64,000 bases of DNA, from assembly GCF_004027225.2 (NCBI RefSeq), contig NC_044288.2:21152744-21216743 (forward strand), given 5' to 3'. Below, piece by piece: positions 1 through 12,300 of this stretch. The stretch is from Strigops habroptila (taxonomy: Eukaryota > Chordata > Aves > Psittaciformes > Psittacidae). Under the pieces are notes generated by a model. That model saw nothing but the letters and a program-made list of their open reading frames with translations, had not been told where the DNA came from and did not search any database. Position 1 is the first letter of the stretch. Every line of letters starts with the position of its first letter. A program made the position numbers and the translations under genes.

Positions 1-611
1 CTCCAGCAGTGAGTGGAGACCACCAAGCATTTGGAAAGGTCTGTCAGGGATTTCTTCTTTACCAGGGATTCTTCTGCCTCTGTTGGGTTTCAGGAAAGGT
101 TTCTGAAAGGCAGTGAAACTGCATGGCTAGGAGATGCATTCCCAGGCATTCTGAGGAGATGCTGTCAGTGTGCCAGTGGCTGAAGCCAGAGATGCCTGTC
201 CCACACACTCTGCACTGCTGCTGGGATGGGTAAAGGGAAGGAAGGTGTGGATGCGCTGCGGGAAAGTCATAGCAGCCTCAGTTCTCCTTTTGGTGAGGGT
301 GGCATGTCCAGGCCTGGTACCTCTGAATTGCTCATTCCTGGCTGCCAGCTGCCAAAAATTCCCCCGGATGCCTTTTTGGGTAAAAATAAGCTCTCCTCCC
401 CCCTTGGTGGCCAGACAGACATGTGGGTTTGGAGCCATCTTTTGGGTGATGACTTCCTTCTTCTTGTCACCACTGTGGGAGATCCCAGGACACGAAGACC
501 CATTGTCTTACATTTCTGGTTGTCTGTGCTGCTTTTGGGTTCGAGAAACACACAACCCAGGCCTGTGGGAGATAAACCACTGCCTGAGCATGGGGGCTGG
601 ATGGTTTTATA
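1..611. other. No recognised gene
   Basis: I see no exon, RNA gene or repeat that I can name here. Open frames on both strands are not flanked by convincing splice sites and do not resemble a family I know. In mammals the neighbour on this side of TMCO6 is CD14, but nothing like CD14 is visible. Confidence 0.5.
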
Positions 612-836
612 TCATCCCAGACAGGTTTGGGTTGCAAGGGACCTTAAAGCTCCTCCAGTTCCAACCCCCTGCCACGGGCAGGGACACCTTCCACTAGAGC
701 AGGTTGCTCCAAGCCCCTGTGTCCAACCTGGCCTTGAACACTGCCAGGGATGGGGCAGCCACAGCTTCTCTGGGCACCCTGTACCAGCGCCTCAGCACCC
801 TCACAGGGAAGAGCTTCCTAATGTCTCATCTAATTC
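612..836 (-). repeat. CR1 LINE 3' tail, 5'-truncated
   Basis: Minus-oriented CR1 tail ending just before the TMCO6 CpG island. The inner end (about 815-836) uses a variant different from most copies in this window, suggesting another CR1 subfamily. It lies about 170 bp upstream of the TMCO6 start codon. Confidence 0.85.
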
Positions 837-839
837 CAG

Positions 840-1300
840 CCCCGCGGGGCCGGAGGAGCCCATCGAGCCCCGCAGCGGCTCCGGCCGCGCTCCCCCTGGA
901 GCTGCAGCAGCCGATGGCGGGGGGGGTGCCCGGGCCGCCCGGACACCAGCCACCGGCAGCGGCGGCCCCGCCCCGGCCCGGCTCCTCCTCCCGCCGCCGC
1001 CATGTGGGGCCGGCGGCAGCGCGGGCCTGGGCCCTGCGGCCGCGGCGCGGAGGAGCTGCGGGCGCGGCGGCGGGAGCAGGAGGCAGGTCCGCGCGGGGCC
1101 GGGGCCGGGGCCTGCCCGGGCGGGAGGCGGTAGCGCGGCGGGACGGGGCCGGGCCCTGGGGCGGCGGGGCCGGGCGGGTGCGTGCCCCCGCCGAGGGCGG
1201 GAGCCCCCATGGCCCTCACACGGAGCCCCAGTCCCCCCAGCCTGGCCGCGCACGCCGCGGTGCACGGCGGGGGGTTGGAGGTGGCCGCGGGTCCCTGTCC
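840..1300 (+). promoter_or_regulatory. CpG-island promoter of TMCO6
   Basis: Very GC-rich and CpG-dense stretch surrounding the first TMCO6 exon, with no TATA box, as expected of a housekeeping promoter. Open frames of up to 372 codons here are by-products of GC richness. Confidence 0.7.
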
Positions 1301-4300
1301 CTTGGGGAAGCGTTTTAGCACTTTACAGCCTCTTTTCTTTTTAACTCCACGTGTTTTCTGGCCTGGATTCCCCATTTTCTCCTGCGGTTTGGGTTTTCTA
1401 AAGCCTTCCCTACATGGAACCGCCCTGCTCCTCACAGCTCTCGTGATTTTGTGCCATTTAGACTCATAGAACCACAACCTGGTTTGATTTGGAAGGGACC
1501 TTAAAGCTCATCCCATTCCAACCCCCTGCCACGGGCAGGGACACCTTCCACTCGAGCAGGTTGCTCAAACCCCATCCAGCCGGGCTCATGCGGCTGTGGC
1601 TTCCCAGGCCGAGCACTGCCCAACCCTGTGGTGTGCAGGGTCTAAATGCAGCCACTGCTTTACACATCCCGCCCTGGCTAAACAGGAGGAACTGTCAGTT
1701 TCTTCCCATGAAAAGGAATGAGGCTCGCTGTTGGGATGGAACAGCGCCTTGACCTAGGCAGGGGGTGACCGACACCGTTTCACTCACAGCGCTCAGGAAA
1801 GCCCGGCGGCAGGAGCAGCTGGTCAGCAAGCGGCTCCTGCGGGAGGACACCGCTGCAGAGGAGGCTGGACAGGATGGAGCAGGGATTGTGCCGGACCCTC
1901 TCTTGGAGGATGAGGTGAAGAACGTGATGTTCTGTGATGTGGGGGGTCCCTGGGGTCTTCCCCACCTCCAGGCATGCGGAGGAGCCCATGTGGAAGTGGG
2001 TTTGGGAGTGTTTTCTGAGTCACTGCCAGACACAGTAAGAAACAGTAAAGTTCTTTGTGACCATCTCTTTTTGCCCTGGGTTTCTTTGCCCCCAGGACAA
2101 ATGGAATGAAATCTTAACCCTGGCACTGCTGGAAGTTCACTCGTCTTTCAATTCTCGGACAGGTTCTCGAGCTGCTCAGGAGTGTGCAGAAGGGTTCCGA
2201 GGACAGGAAAAAATCCCTCGGCCGCCTCTGCTGGGCCCTGCGGAACAAGGAGACTCAGCAGAAGTTTGTTAGGTCAGGCCAGGTCTTGGCACTGCATGGC
2301 TGTTATCTTGGGCATGTCCGGAGTGGCCCTTTGGCCCAGTCGCTGTGTGGGTGAACTGGTGTGTGGCTGAGGCTGGGAGGGCAGGAGGTGACGGCACCTT
2401 TTGGGTTCCACCAGGCTGGACGGCAGCATCCGGACACTCATCGGGCTCTTCACCAGCAGCCTGGCTGACGTGCAGATGCAGGCAGGCCGCTGTCTCCATG
2501 AGCTCTCCCACTCCAGTGACCCTGATGTGGCTGAGGCATGTCTGCCAGTGACCTCCTACCTCCTCACCTACCTCTCTGGACCCAGTATTGAGTTCACGGT
2601 AAGATCCGTGTTTGTCTGGGCTGTGGCACCTGATAACCCTTTGATAGCAGTTGGGTGTTGACCTCTCTTGGCCAGCCTTAGCCTAACGTGGCTCACAGAG
2701 GAGTGCTGGTGGGAAGGGGCCCTCTGGCAGTCTCTAGTCCAGCCTTCCCCTTGTCCCCAGTGCTAGCCCAGCACCTGCCCAAGTCTTGAACATATGGAGA
2801 CCCCTTCGCTGTTCCCTGTCCCAACACCAGGAGGAGTTTGGTTCCATTGTGTTCCAGGTAGCTGCAGGCTGCTCCTGAATGCTCTCAGCTCTTACCCCGG
2901 CCAGGCAAATCCTCCTGCCACAGCCCAGGACCCAGTGGTTTGCGATGGGTTCCTCCTCTCCAGCTCCGTTTGGGAAAGCAGGGATTGTGGTGTGGCAGTT
3001 GGGCTCCATCCTTAGACGTGTGGTCTGGCGTGTGGGCCTGGACAGGAGGTACCCTGGTGTCTGTGTACGGGTAAAGCAGAAATACCAGATGGAAGTCAGC
3101 CGAGTGTTTGAAAAGAGGTTGGAAAAGTGAAAGGGATGAGCAGCTGCAGGCTGGGGTCAGGGACAGCTGCTTTGGCCGGGTACCTGCGTGCAAGAAGCAG
3201 GAATTCGGGTCGGAGGAGCAGAGGGTGCCTGCAGCTCCGGGCGGTGCAGTTTGATCCGGGCAAAGGAATAGCCCTGGGACACGTGTGTGTTTTGGCAGCT
3301 GCTGAGCTGTGCTGCACTCTGTGCTCCTGAGAGGCAGGCAGGATTGGAGCTAAGGAACAAGCTGGGGAGCAACCCCAAGGTGGTGAACACATATTAATGT
3401 AGCACAGGGGCAGTCTTCCCAGGAGAATACTGTGGGATTAGAAGGGTCTCAGGGAAATCATAGAATCCCAGACTGGTTTGAGTTGGAAGGGATCTTAAAG
3501 CTCATCCGGTTCCAGCCCCCTGCCACGGGCAGGGACACCTTCCACTAGAGCAGGTTGCTCCAAGCCCCTGTGTCCAACCTGGCCTTGAACACTGCCAGGG
3601 ATGGGGCAGCTGCTTGCTGGCTGCCCAGGGCCCCTCGGGGGATGTGGAGGGGGTGACCTGCTCTTTGGTGTGTTTCAGGAGCTCTGTTTGTACACGCTGG
3701 GAAACCTGGTAGTAGAAAGCGAAGCTGTGAGGAAGCGGCTTCTGCCTCAGGGCATCATTCCAGTGCTGGCATCCTGCATCCAGGTGGGTGAAATAGCTCA
3801 GCCACATTCTTCCCCTGCCCTGCCCCAGAATGGCCCTTTTCTCATGGCCTTTAGCTGTTGGCTGACAGTACTGAGCTGTGTCGCTCAGCTGCTTGCTTTG
3901 GTGTTCCAAAGAGGTATCTTGTTCCCACCAGCACAGCAGCTGGGATCCCCTGGCTCTGTCATGCAGGATTAGCTTTGCTCTCTCTGATTGCAGTCCCCAC
4001 ACGAGGCTGTGCTGGAAGGTCTGGGCTATGTCCTCTCGCAGCTCCTCCAAGCCAAGGAAGCCCCCACAGAGATCATTCCGTGAGTCCAAGCTTCGTAACC
4101 CTGCATCAGGATGGGCCCTCGGGCTTGGTGTGGTATTTGCGTGTCAGGGACAACGACTCCCTTCCCATCCCAGTGATATTAACAGTACAGAGCAGAACCC
4201 TACCAGAACTATGGAGGTTTTGTTGCAGATCAGGGTGTGGGGCTTGACTCTTTTCCCTCGGTCTCATCTGAGCAGACAGCTCTGGTATTTCAGTAAAGGA

Positions 4301-7300
4301 CAGTGTGGAGCAGGGTAGGCTTGAAGGGAAATTCTGGCTGTATTCCTCCTGCAAAGGAAAAGATCAGCTTGACAGCCCCCAGTGCAAAAAATGTGACCCC
4401 TGCCACGGTGCCCTGAGTACCCCCAGGCCCTGCCATGGGCAGGGAGAGCTTGTGCTGGGCCTTAGTGTTGTCTGAGCCCTTCAGCAGGAGTCTCTTCCAG
4501 GTCTGTTTGTGGAGCATGTGGCCAGGGCTCGTGTCTCCCTGTCAGGGGTCTGTTCTGCTTGTGCTCTGCCCGGTGCCTCTGTTAACTCTGTTGTTCTGAC
4601 CCCAGCTTGGTTCTGGCCTCTGCTCTCCCCCAGCACATGCTTCGACTGGTTTGCTCGGGCCTCAAGGCTGGGATAGGAGCAGCCGTGGAGTTTGCCTGGT
4701 GTCTGCACTACATCATTTGTAGGTAAACGTGCTTTGCTCTCCTCATTTGGGTTCCCTGGGGGCAGCCAGAGAGGCACAAAGGCTCAGGGACCTGAATGGC
4801 CTCCCCTTGCCTCTTTCCCTTGAGAAAGCAACTTCCCTGCCATCCTGGGCATTCCCCACTCGTGTATCTGAGCACACATGTGCTGTTTACAGGATCATAG
4901 GGTTCCTTTACAGAGTCCTAACAGCTGATAAACTTGAGGAGGCTGTTCCTAGTCCTCTGAACCCCCCCAAATCGTCTCCCCATGGCTGGAGTTGTCCCCC
5001 ACACTCCCTGAATCCTCATGCTGTGGGGCTGGCCCAGTGTCACCCAGCCTTGGCGTGGCTGCTCCGGTGCCATCTCCTTCAGCAGCTCCAGCAGAAGGGA
5101 ACATGTGGGTACTCGAAGGCTTGGGGCTGTTTCCAGACCCACACAGATTAACTCCAGTGCCTCTGTTTTCCACGGGCTTTTAAACTTAGTCACAAGCTGC
5201 TGTTCAAACAAGAAACAAGCCCTGTGGTGGTTCAGGAGGATGCTCTGAGTTTCCAGGCCCTGTTGTCATGCAGGGCTGCAGCAGTTCTCCCTCTCTGAGC
5301 ACCAAGAACACCCACATTGCCTCTTCCCTTCGCAGCCAAACAGCCAACACAGCTCTGCTGTCACTGGGGGCTTTGCCTGCCCTCACCTCGGTTGTGCTCG
5401 ACCTGGCTTCTGAACCCCCTCCAGATGGTGCTGAGGGCCTGGAGCTGGTAAGACACGGGCAGGGCACTGAGCACTGGCTGTTCTCAGCAGCACTGGGGGA
5501 TGTGGTGGGGTGAAGGGCTCTGTGTTTCCCACTGTCACAGCTCGTGTGCCCGGTGCTGCGGTGCCTCAGCAACCTGCTCGCGGAGGACACAGGCTGTGAA
5601 ATGCAGGTGCAGGACGAGCGCCTGCTCATCGCCCTCTTCCTCATCCTCCATAGCTTCCTCCAGCAGCACCCCTTCATCGCCCAGGAGTGCCTCTGGCTGC
5701 TGAACAACCTCACGGGTGAGTGTCCTGCAGAGCCAGAGCTGCTGCCAGGCCCTGCCTCGGTTGCTGGCAGCCTCGTCTGCAGACCCCGCTCAGAACCTCA
5801 GTTCTACTGACACGTTCCTCCCCTGCCCACCCCAGCCCATGAGCCCTTCTTCTGCTCTGCTCTGCTCTCCCTGGACCTGCTCCCGGCCCTGCTGCAGCTC
5901 CTGACCTGTTCCCAGATGGCCACTGTGTTGGTAAGACCTCGCCTCATGCCCCAGGGCTGGGGGAAAAGTGCTGAACTTTCAGGAACTTCCAAAAGCTGTG
6001 GCTGCCCCATCCCTGGCAGCGTTCAAGGCCAGGTTTGACACAGGGGCTTGGAGCAACCTGCTCTAGTGGAAGGTGTCCCTGCACATGGCAGGGGGTTGGA
6101 ACTGGATGAGCTTTAAGGTCCCTTCCAACCTAAACCAGGCTGGGATCCTATGAATATAAATCCCGTAGCTCAGGTGCTCCAGTTGGAGGTTGGCTTGGGG
6201 TGATGGCAACAGCTTGGCAGAAGGTCTTGTGTTGTGGTAGTCACCATCTGCCTCCCCTGAGGTCACTACGTCCATGTTTACCCGTGACAGAGTCTTGACC
6301 TGGCAGAAGAGGGGTCCCAAGGCAGATGTTAACTTGGGGCCAGGCCCTGCCAGCACCTGGAATGGGCACAGGGAGGCTGCTGCCACCTTCTTTTGGAAGA
6401 CCCTAAAGCTTTTGGGGGCCCTGGTTCCAGGTGGTGGAGCCTCCTAAGCCTGTCAGGAACGCGCCCACTAACAAAGCACGTTCACTGCTCACTCGTATCA
6501 TGGTTTCTGCACCCAGGTCCTGACAGTCATGTGCAATATAGCAGTGAAGGGGCCGCTGTTCTGCCAGCGGCTGCACCAGCACCTGGTCCTGCCCCTGCTG
6601 CTGCCCACCCTCACGCTGACCGACCCCGAGGCCGTGGGTCAGTGTTTGGAGCTGCTGCACCTCCTCTTCCTGCACTGCCCTGAGGTAAGAGCCTGGAATC
6701 CAGCACGAGATGGGGATGATGATTTAAATACTGTCATTGTACTGCTACCCACCATCCTCAGCACCCAAACATGTGCCTGAAGTGGGGCACTTGTGTGAGA
6801 CAGAGGGTGGGAGCACTTACGTTCTTCTGTGCCTCTGGGAAGTTCTTTCATTGACAAAGAGGGCTTACAAGAAACCTGGAGAGGGGCTTTGGACAAGGGC
6901 CTGTAGGGACAGGACAAGGGGAATGGCTTTAACCTGCCAGAGGGGAGATTGAGATGAGCTCTGAGGCAGAAGCTCTTCCCTGTGAGGGTGCTGAGGCGCT
7001 GGCACAGGGTGCCCAGAGAAGCTGTGGCTGCCCCATCCCTGGCAGTGTTCAAGGCCAGGTTGGACACAGGGGCTTGGAGCAACCTGCTCTAGTGGAAGGT
7101 GTCCCTGCCTGTGGCAGGGGGTTGGAACTGGATGAGCTTTAAGGTCCCTTCCAACCCATTCTGTGAGTTTGACAACTGTTTTTTGGGGCAGGTTGTTTGT
7201 ACAGTTTGAGGTTATTATTGGGAGGATTCTTTTGATTCAGTTGTGCTTACTTCAAGCTGTCTGCATGCCCAGCCAGCAGTCACCACGGCTGATTTACCTG

Positions 7301-7581
7301 GCTTGGGACTTTAGTGTCTGGGAATTCCATCAACCCCATTCCCAGTGGTGGCTCTGGGCAGGCAGGATCAGCTGTAGCAGCCACCTGAGTGGCACCCAGC
7401 CAGCTCTCACCCCTCTCCTCTCACACAGGCTGCTGCTGACTTCATCCGACACGGTGGGCACCGGGCCCTGGAGCAGCACCAGAGCACCCCAGAGCTCCAG
7501 GAGCGGGCACGAGCACTGCTGGACATGGTGGGGCAGCCCCCAGGCCGTCCCTGCCACGCCACGTTGTCCACCTTCTCCTAG
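1002..7581 (+). CDS. TMCO6: TMCO6, armadillo/importin-alpha-like protein
   Basis: Twelve exons: 1002-1086, 1790-1914, 2163-2272, 2415-2598, 3679-3783, 3994-4079, 4606-4722, 5336-5447, 5541-5715, 5836-5930, 6517-6684, 7429-7581. All have GT-AG borders and matching phases; they add up to 1,515 nt, 504 residues (human about 493). The first residues are MWGRRQRG. Residues about 28-45 (ALRKARRQEQLVSKRLL) are basic and resemble an importin-beta-binding segment. The rest reads as helical armadillo-like repeats, with family signatures such as CLHELSH, LYTLGNLVVESEAV, FAWCLHYIIC and LWLLNNLT. The name says transmembrane, but the sequence looks like a soluble ARM solenoid with Leu-rich helices. Its function is poorly known; a nuclear-transport-like role is inference. 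It is convergent with NDUFA2, as in mammals. The start is fixed by the CpG island and the conserved N terminus. Confidence 0.95.
1463..1580 (-). repeat. CR1 LINE 3' tail fragment
   Basis: Short copy in TMCO6 intron 1. It loses similarity soon after the conserved block ending in GAGCAGGTTGCTC. Confidence 0.8.
2697..2812 (-). repeat. Old, diverged CR1-like fragment
   Basis: TMCO6 intron 4. The phrases TCTAGTCCAGCC and TTGAACATATGGAGAC recall the tail of older CR1 subfamilies, but divergence is high and the limits are approximate. Confidence 0.4.
3459..3611 (-). repeat. CR1 LINE 3' tail fragment
   Basis: TMCO6 intron 4. It begins with the 3'-terminal word TCATAGAATC and is cut after the GGGATGGGGCAGC block, 70 bp before exon 5. 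Confidence 0.9.
5989..6158 (+). repeat. CR1 LINE 3' tail fragment
   Basis: Plus-oriented copy in TMCO6 intron 10, about 165 bp, ending close to the usual 3' terminus (GGGATCCTATGA). Confidence 0.88.
6866..7171 (+). repeat. CR1 LINE 3' tail, about 300 bp
   Basis: TMCO6 intron 11. It runs from AAGAAACCTGGAGAGG to the terminal CATTCTGTGAG word, one of the cleaner copies here. Confidence 0.92.
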
Positions 7582-7971
7582 GCCCCGCCACCTTCCTTCC
7601 CTCCCACAGTGCTCTGAGGAGGAGTAAATCCTTGCCCACTCCATGCCCTGCTTTCCCCAGGGCTGCTCTAACCCGCAGCAGTAAGCACCAGTGCTGGTGG
7701 CACAGGGACACTGGTCCTTGGCAAGACAGGGCTGTTTCCATCCTTGTCACCACCTCGGAGCTGCCAGGAGAATGCCCTGTGCCCCCCATGGGCTTGGGGC
7801 AGGGGCAGCGCTGCACTGGAACCCGGAGCAGGCTCCTGATGCAGGGAGGTGGTGGATAAACCCCACTGGATCCCTCCAGCGTCTCCTTTTGGCTTTGAAA
7901 CCCAACATGTGAAGCTCAGGGTAAGCACGTTGCTTTTATGCAATTGATAAGTTAAAAGATACATGTTTGAC

Positions 7972-7977
7972 ATTAAA
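7972..7977 (+). terminator. Candidate TMCO6 polyadenylation signal (ATTAAA)
   Basis: ATTAAA lies 391 bp after the TMCO6 stop and 46 bp before the NDUFA2 stop codon, so the two convergent 3' ends may touch or overlap. No AATAAA was seen for NDUFA2 on the minus strand nearby. Confidence 0.4.
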
Positions 7978-8022
7978 GATCATCAGTCAAGTCTTCAGCA
8001 CGTGTGTGTTTGCTGCCTGTCT

Positions 8023-9158
8023 TCACCCTGTGCTCTTCACAATGGTCTCCAGGGCCTTGGCCACTTCATCTGCACTCAGGTTGTTCAGAGGCACGCTCCT
8101 CTCCCTGCCAAACTCTGCAGGAGAGACAGAGGGTCAGGGGGGACGAGGTGCCTTGGTCCTCCTCTGCTGCAAGGGCAGCCCAAAGCCCTGCTATGCTTTC
8201 CCAAGTGTCACAGCCCAGGTGCCCATCACCACCCCTCACACCCAGCACTCCCCGTGTGTCACCCCACGCCTGACATACTGCTTCCACCAGCTCTGTATTC
8301 CCAGCCTTTCCCTTGGGGAGAAGCCAAAGCAGCCCAAGGTGTTTCTTTGCCTCTTTATGTTAGCTCTTGCTGCACAGCAGAGGCCACCACCCCATCCCAA
8401 AGCAACCTGGTGGCTCCTGTCCTGCTCACACAAAGATGCTCATCAGCACTTCAGTAGAATAGTGCCAAAAACCCTGTTGTTCCTATAGCAGCCCCTCTCT
8501 GGGGGTATGTGCTCCTCCAAGTCACATCCAGACAAGAGACAAGCACTACACCAGTGCCCTATTGCCCTGTGTGCTCACCCTGGGAAACGTGCTGAAAGAG
8601 TCATTGCATCCCTTTGAAAGAAAGCTTCTAACTTACTTTTGCCCACCTTTCCTTCCACTAGGAAGGAAACAAAGCCTTTACAGAGGAGCTTTTCCGCTCC
8701 CTCCTCAGCCTTTTGGTTGCGAACGCAGTGAAACCACCACAAACACTCCGCTGCGTACGAGCCCTGCAGGGGCAGGAGCTCGCAGCCCCGAGTCCCCTTC
8801 CTGCCCGCAGCAGAGATACCGGCGCCGGGGCCGTGCTCCCCACTCACCGAACCGCGCCCAGAGCCGCGGCTGCACCCCGGAGCACTCGCGGATCAGGATG
8901 GGGAAGTCGGGGTTCGCCTTCTTCAGGGTCACGTAGTGCTGCTCGATGAAGTCTCTGCAGAGGGAGGGAGGCAAGGACGGGGCAGCGGCGGGTCTCCCGG
9001 GCCGCTCACCCCGGCGCCGGGCACGCCCGTGCAGCGCTGGCCGCGGCCCGGCCTCACCTGACGCCGCGGCTGCCCGCGGAGCGCTGGCAGAGGTGGAAGC
9101 GCAGCTCCCGCAGGCCGCGACCCAGCCCGCCCCCGACGCCCCTCACGGCCGCCGCCAT
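8023..9158 (-). CDS. NDUFA2: NDUFA2, complex I accessory subunit (B8)
   Basis: Three exons on the minus strand: 9058-9158, 8848-8954, 8023-8114. They join in phase to 300 nt, 99 residues, the same length as human NDUFA2. The protein begins [11 protein letters not shown] and contains [20 protein letters not shown], then the conserved [20 protein letters not shown] and [14 protein letters not shown], and ends in [18 protein letters not shown]. It is a thioredoxin-fold accessory subunit of mitochondrial NADH:ubiquinone oxidoreductase, located in the matrix arm. The two cysteines known in the family (Cys in HLCQR and in RECSG) are present. There is no cleavable presequence, as is usual for this subunit. 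Its start codon lies 158 bp from that of IK on the opposite strand, so the two share a CpG-island bidirectional promoter. Confidence 0.96.
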
Positions 9159-9316
9159 GTTCGCTGCGCTCCGCACCGCGGCACCGGGGCGCGGCCTCGG
9201 CGCCGGCCAATGGCAGCGGCCGCCGCGGGGGGTGCCGGGAAGGGGAGCGGCGGGGCCGAGGGGCTGCGGGGCCGAGCGGGGACTGGGAGCAGGACCGGGA
9301 CCGGGAGCGGGGCGCG
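9159..9316. promoter_or_regulatory. Bidirectional CpG-island promoter, NDUFA2/IK
   Basis: Only 158 bp separate the divergent start codons. The stretch is GC-rich and TATA-less, and CpG density continues on both sides (about 9,000-9,550). Confidence 0.8.
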
Positions 9317-12300
9317 ATGCCGGAGCGCGACAGTGAGCGGGGACCGGGGGACAGGCACCGCGGGGCTCCGAGACACCCGGCCCTGGGGCGGGGGGGATCG
9401 CGGCGCTCCTGCAGCGGGGAGCGGCCTGGAGCGGGGCGGGGCGGTGCAGGCCGGCCCTGGGGCACCGGGAGCGGGGGGACCCCACGGGGCTCCTGGGCCT
9501 GGTGAGGGGAGCGGCCGTCCTGGGGCAGGGGAGCGGTGACAGCGCAGGAGCGGGAGGGAGCGGAGCTGCTCGGGGGGTGTTTGGGGGTGTCGTGGCAGTG
9601 TTCAAGGCCAGTTTGGACACGGGGGCTTGGAGCAACCTGCTCTAGTGGAAGGTGTCCCTGCCCGTGGCAGGAGGTTGGAACTGGATGAGCTTTAAGGTCC
9701 CTTCAACACAAACCAGTCCCCGTGCCCTAGTGAGGCCACCCCAGGGTGCCAGCGGCCCGGGCTTGGCAGAGCCGTGGGGGGTGTGGGTGAACAGCGTTCC
9801 TGTCCCTGTTCCCCAGCAGGATGGGGCTGGGAGGGCTGTGGGGCTGGAGGGGGCGCAGCCGCGCTGGCAGACTCTGAGCACTCTCCTTCCTCTCCCCTAG
9901 ATGAACCGTTCTCCAACCCCCTGGCCCCCGATGGCCATGATGTGGACGACTCGCACTCCTTCCACCAGTGAGTCCGACACGGGGGCACTGGGGTGGGACT
10001 GGACCAGGGCGGGGGGGCCCGAGCCGGATTCCCCCATCCAGAGGCTGGAGCGACTGCTGCAGTGCAGCCTTTGGGCTCCCTCCGTGGGACCTGTGGCTGA
10101 CTCCATCACAAACCCTCTGCCTCCGAGGCTGTCGAAGCTCACTGGGGGATGATGGTTTCTGTGTCCTCTCTTCCTTGCAGGTCCAAGCTGACCAATGAAG
10201 ACTTCAGAAAGCTTCTGATGACCCCGCGGGCTGCGCCAACATCTGCGCCACCGTCCAAATCTCGCCACCATGAGTGAGTAGGACTCTGTTTCACAGGACT
10301 GTGGGACAGAGCTTTCCCTCTGGGCTCCATCCCAGCCTGACTCTCTTCTCCCCGCGCTCTGCAGTGAAGTATTTAAAGGGACTTTTGCTAATGAATCTGA
10401 GGAGCAGACCTCACCCTTGCTCTGTGCTTGGGTCCATGCAACCTGTACCTGTCTTAAGTGGAGAAACAGGAGGGTCAGGATTGCTATAAATAACAGAGGA
10501 ATCTTGCATGGCTGTTAAGATGCTTTATGCAGGAGGCAGATTTAGGTTTTGTTTGGTGAAAATCAGTTCTTTCCCCTTCTCTCCCTGCTGACAGAGTGGA
10601 ATTAGGGAGAAGTGGGACTGGACTGTTCCCATCTTTGGGCATCTCAGTGCCCTGCTGTGTCTGAGGGATTGTTGTGTACCTGCACGTGTTTGGCTCTGCA
10701 GACTGTGCCTGTGGTTTCTTGCCCTCTTCCAGGATGCCCCGGGAGTACAACGAAGATGAAGACCCTGCTGCTCGCAGGAGGAAGAAGAAAAGGTAAATGG
10801 GGAAAGCAGTTCATCAGGGCTTGTCTTTGTACATCACGTCCCTCCCATGAGAGCAGCTTTTGAGCTCTTGGGCTGCCAAAGAAGACCCTGAGTAGCCTGG
10901 ATTACTTTGGGGTTTGGAGCCAGGCAGAGTGAGAATCGCTCAGACTGAGTGTCTGTCACTGCTGTGGGAGCAGATGTGGGATGCAGCAGGATGGGGATGG
11001 AACTTTGCATCTGGAAGAAGCAGAAATGGCTCTGCAAGTGTCTGGCAGGGCAGTGGTGGGACATCTGCACTGGTGACAGTGATTTTGGGGTACATCTGTA
11101 CAGCTGGACTGCTTTAACTGAAGATGTGTTCCTCTTCAGTTAGGCTCAGTACAGCAGTTTCATCTTGTCTGCTGTCTTCCAGGCATGTTGTGTCCCATGG
11201 TGCTTTAGGAAGGTTCTGGGGAAGGGGTTGGGAGCAGGACAAGCATCTGTGGAGCCTCAGGGGCTGTTACTTGACGGGTGCATCAGAGGTGTGAACATGT
11301 CACTAACCCTGAGCTCTTTGTCCAACCCCAGCTATTACGCCAAGCTGCGCCAGCAGGAGATTGAGCGCGAGAGGGAGCTGGCTGAGAAGTACAGGGATCG
11401 AGCCAAGGAGAGGAGGGATGGGGTGAACAAGGACTACGAGGAGACAGAGCTCATCAGCACAACTGCCAACTACAGGGCTGTGGGGCCAACAGCAGAGGCG
11501 TACGTGAGCCCGTGGCCTGGCCTTGTCTTGCCACCCTGCTCCAGAGGGGCTGGTCTCGTAACTGCCTCCATTTGTGTCACACAGGGATAAATCTGCTGCA
11601 GAGAAGAGAAGACAGTTGATCCAGGAGTCCAAGTTCTTGGGTGGTGACATGGAGCACACCCACTTGGTGAAGGGTCTGGACTTCGCGCTGCTGCAGAAGG
11701 TGAGCACAGATACCACCGTGCTGCTGCTCTTCTGCCCTGTCTGCTCCCATGGACAGGGGGTGGCAGTTCCCGCTTACGGGAGCTTCCATATTGTCAGTGT
11801 GGATTTCTGTGTCTGGGAAAGATCTCTGAAGGGCTGGGGAGCTGGTGGAAGCGGGCTTGCTGGCTCTCATGCGCAGCAGAGACATGGATTGGTCTGTAAT
11901 GCATAGATTTACTCCATCGCCAGGTACGGGCTGAGATTGCCAGCAAGGAAAAGGAAGAGGAGGAAATGATGGAGAAGCCCCAGAAAGAAACTAAGTGAGT
12001 GATCGAGGATTTGAACTCCTGGAGAGGAGGATGCAGAGGAGGCATGTGCTTAACATAATGCTTCTGTTTCTGTTCTGTCTCTGTTCAGGAAAGATGAAGA
12101 TCCTGAGAACAAGATTGAATTCAAGACCCGGCTGGGTAAGACCGTGTGGATGTGGCTGTTCCCGAGGCATGTGCTGTGAATGTGGGAGAAATCCTGGAGG
12201 GTGAATGAAAACCTTCAGTCACTGCAGGGGGAGAGGTTGATGTGTAGATGTCCTGAGTTTGAGGGCTGGAGGAAACATGTCTCTTAGGATGTGATTCTGA

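Noticed and set aside
226-1344. 372-codon open frame across the TMCO6 promoter
   Set aside because: It reads through a CR1 tail and the CpG island; composition is Gly/Ala/Arg/Pro only, and it is out of frame with TMCO6 exon 1.
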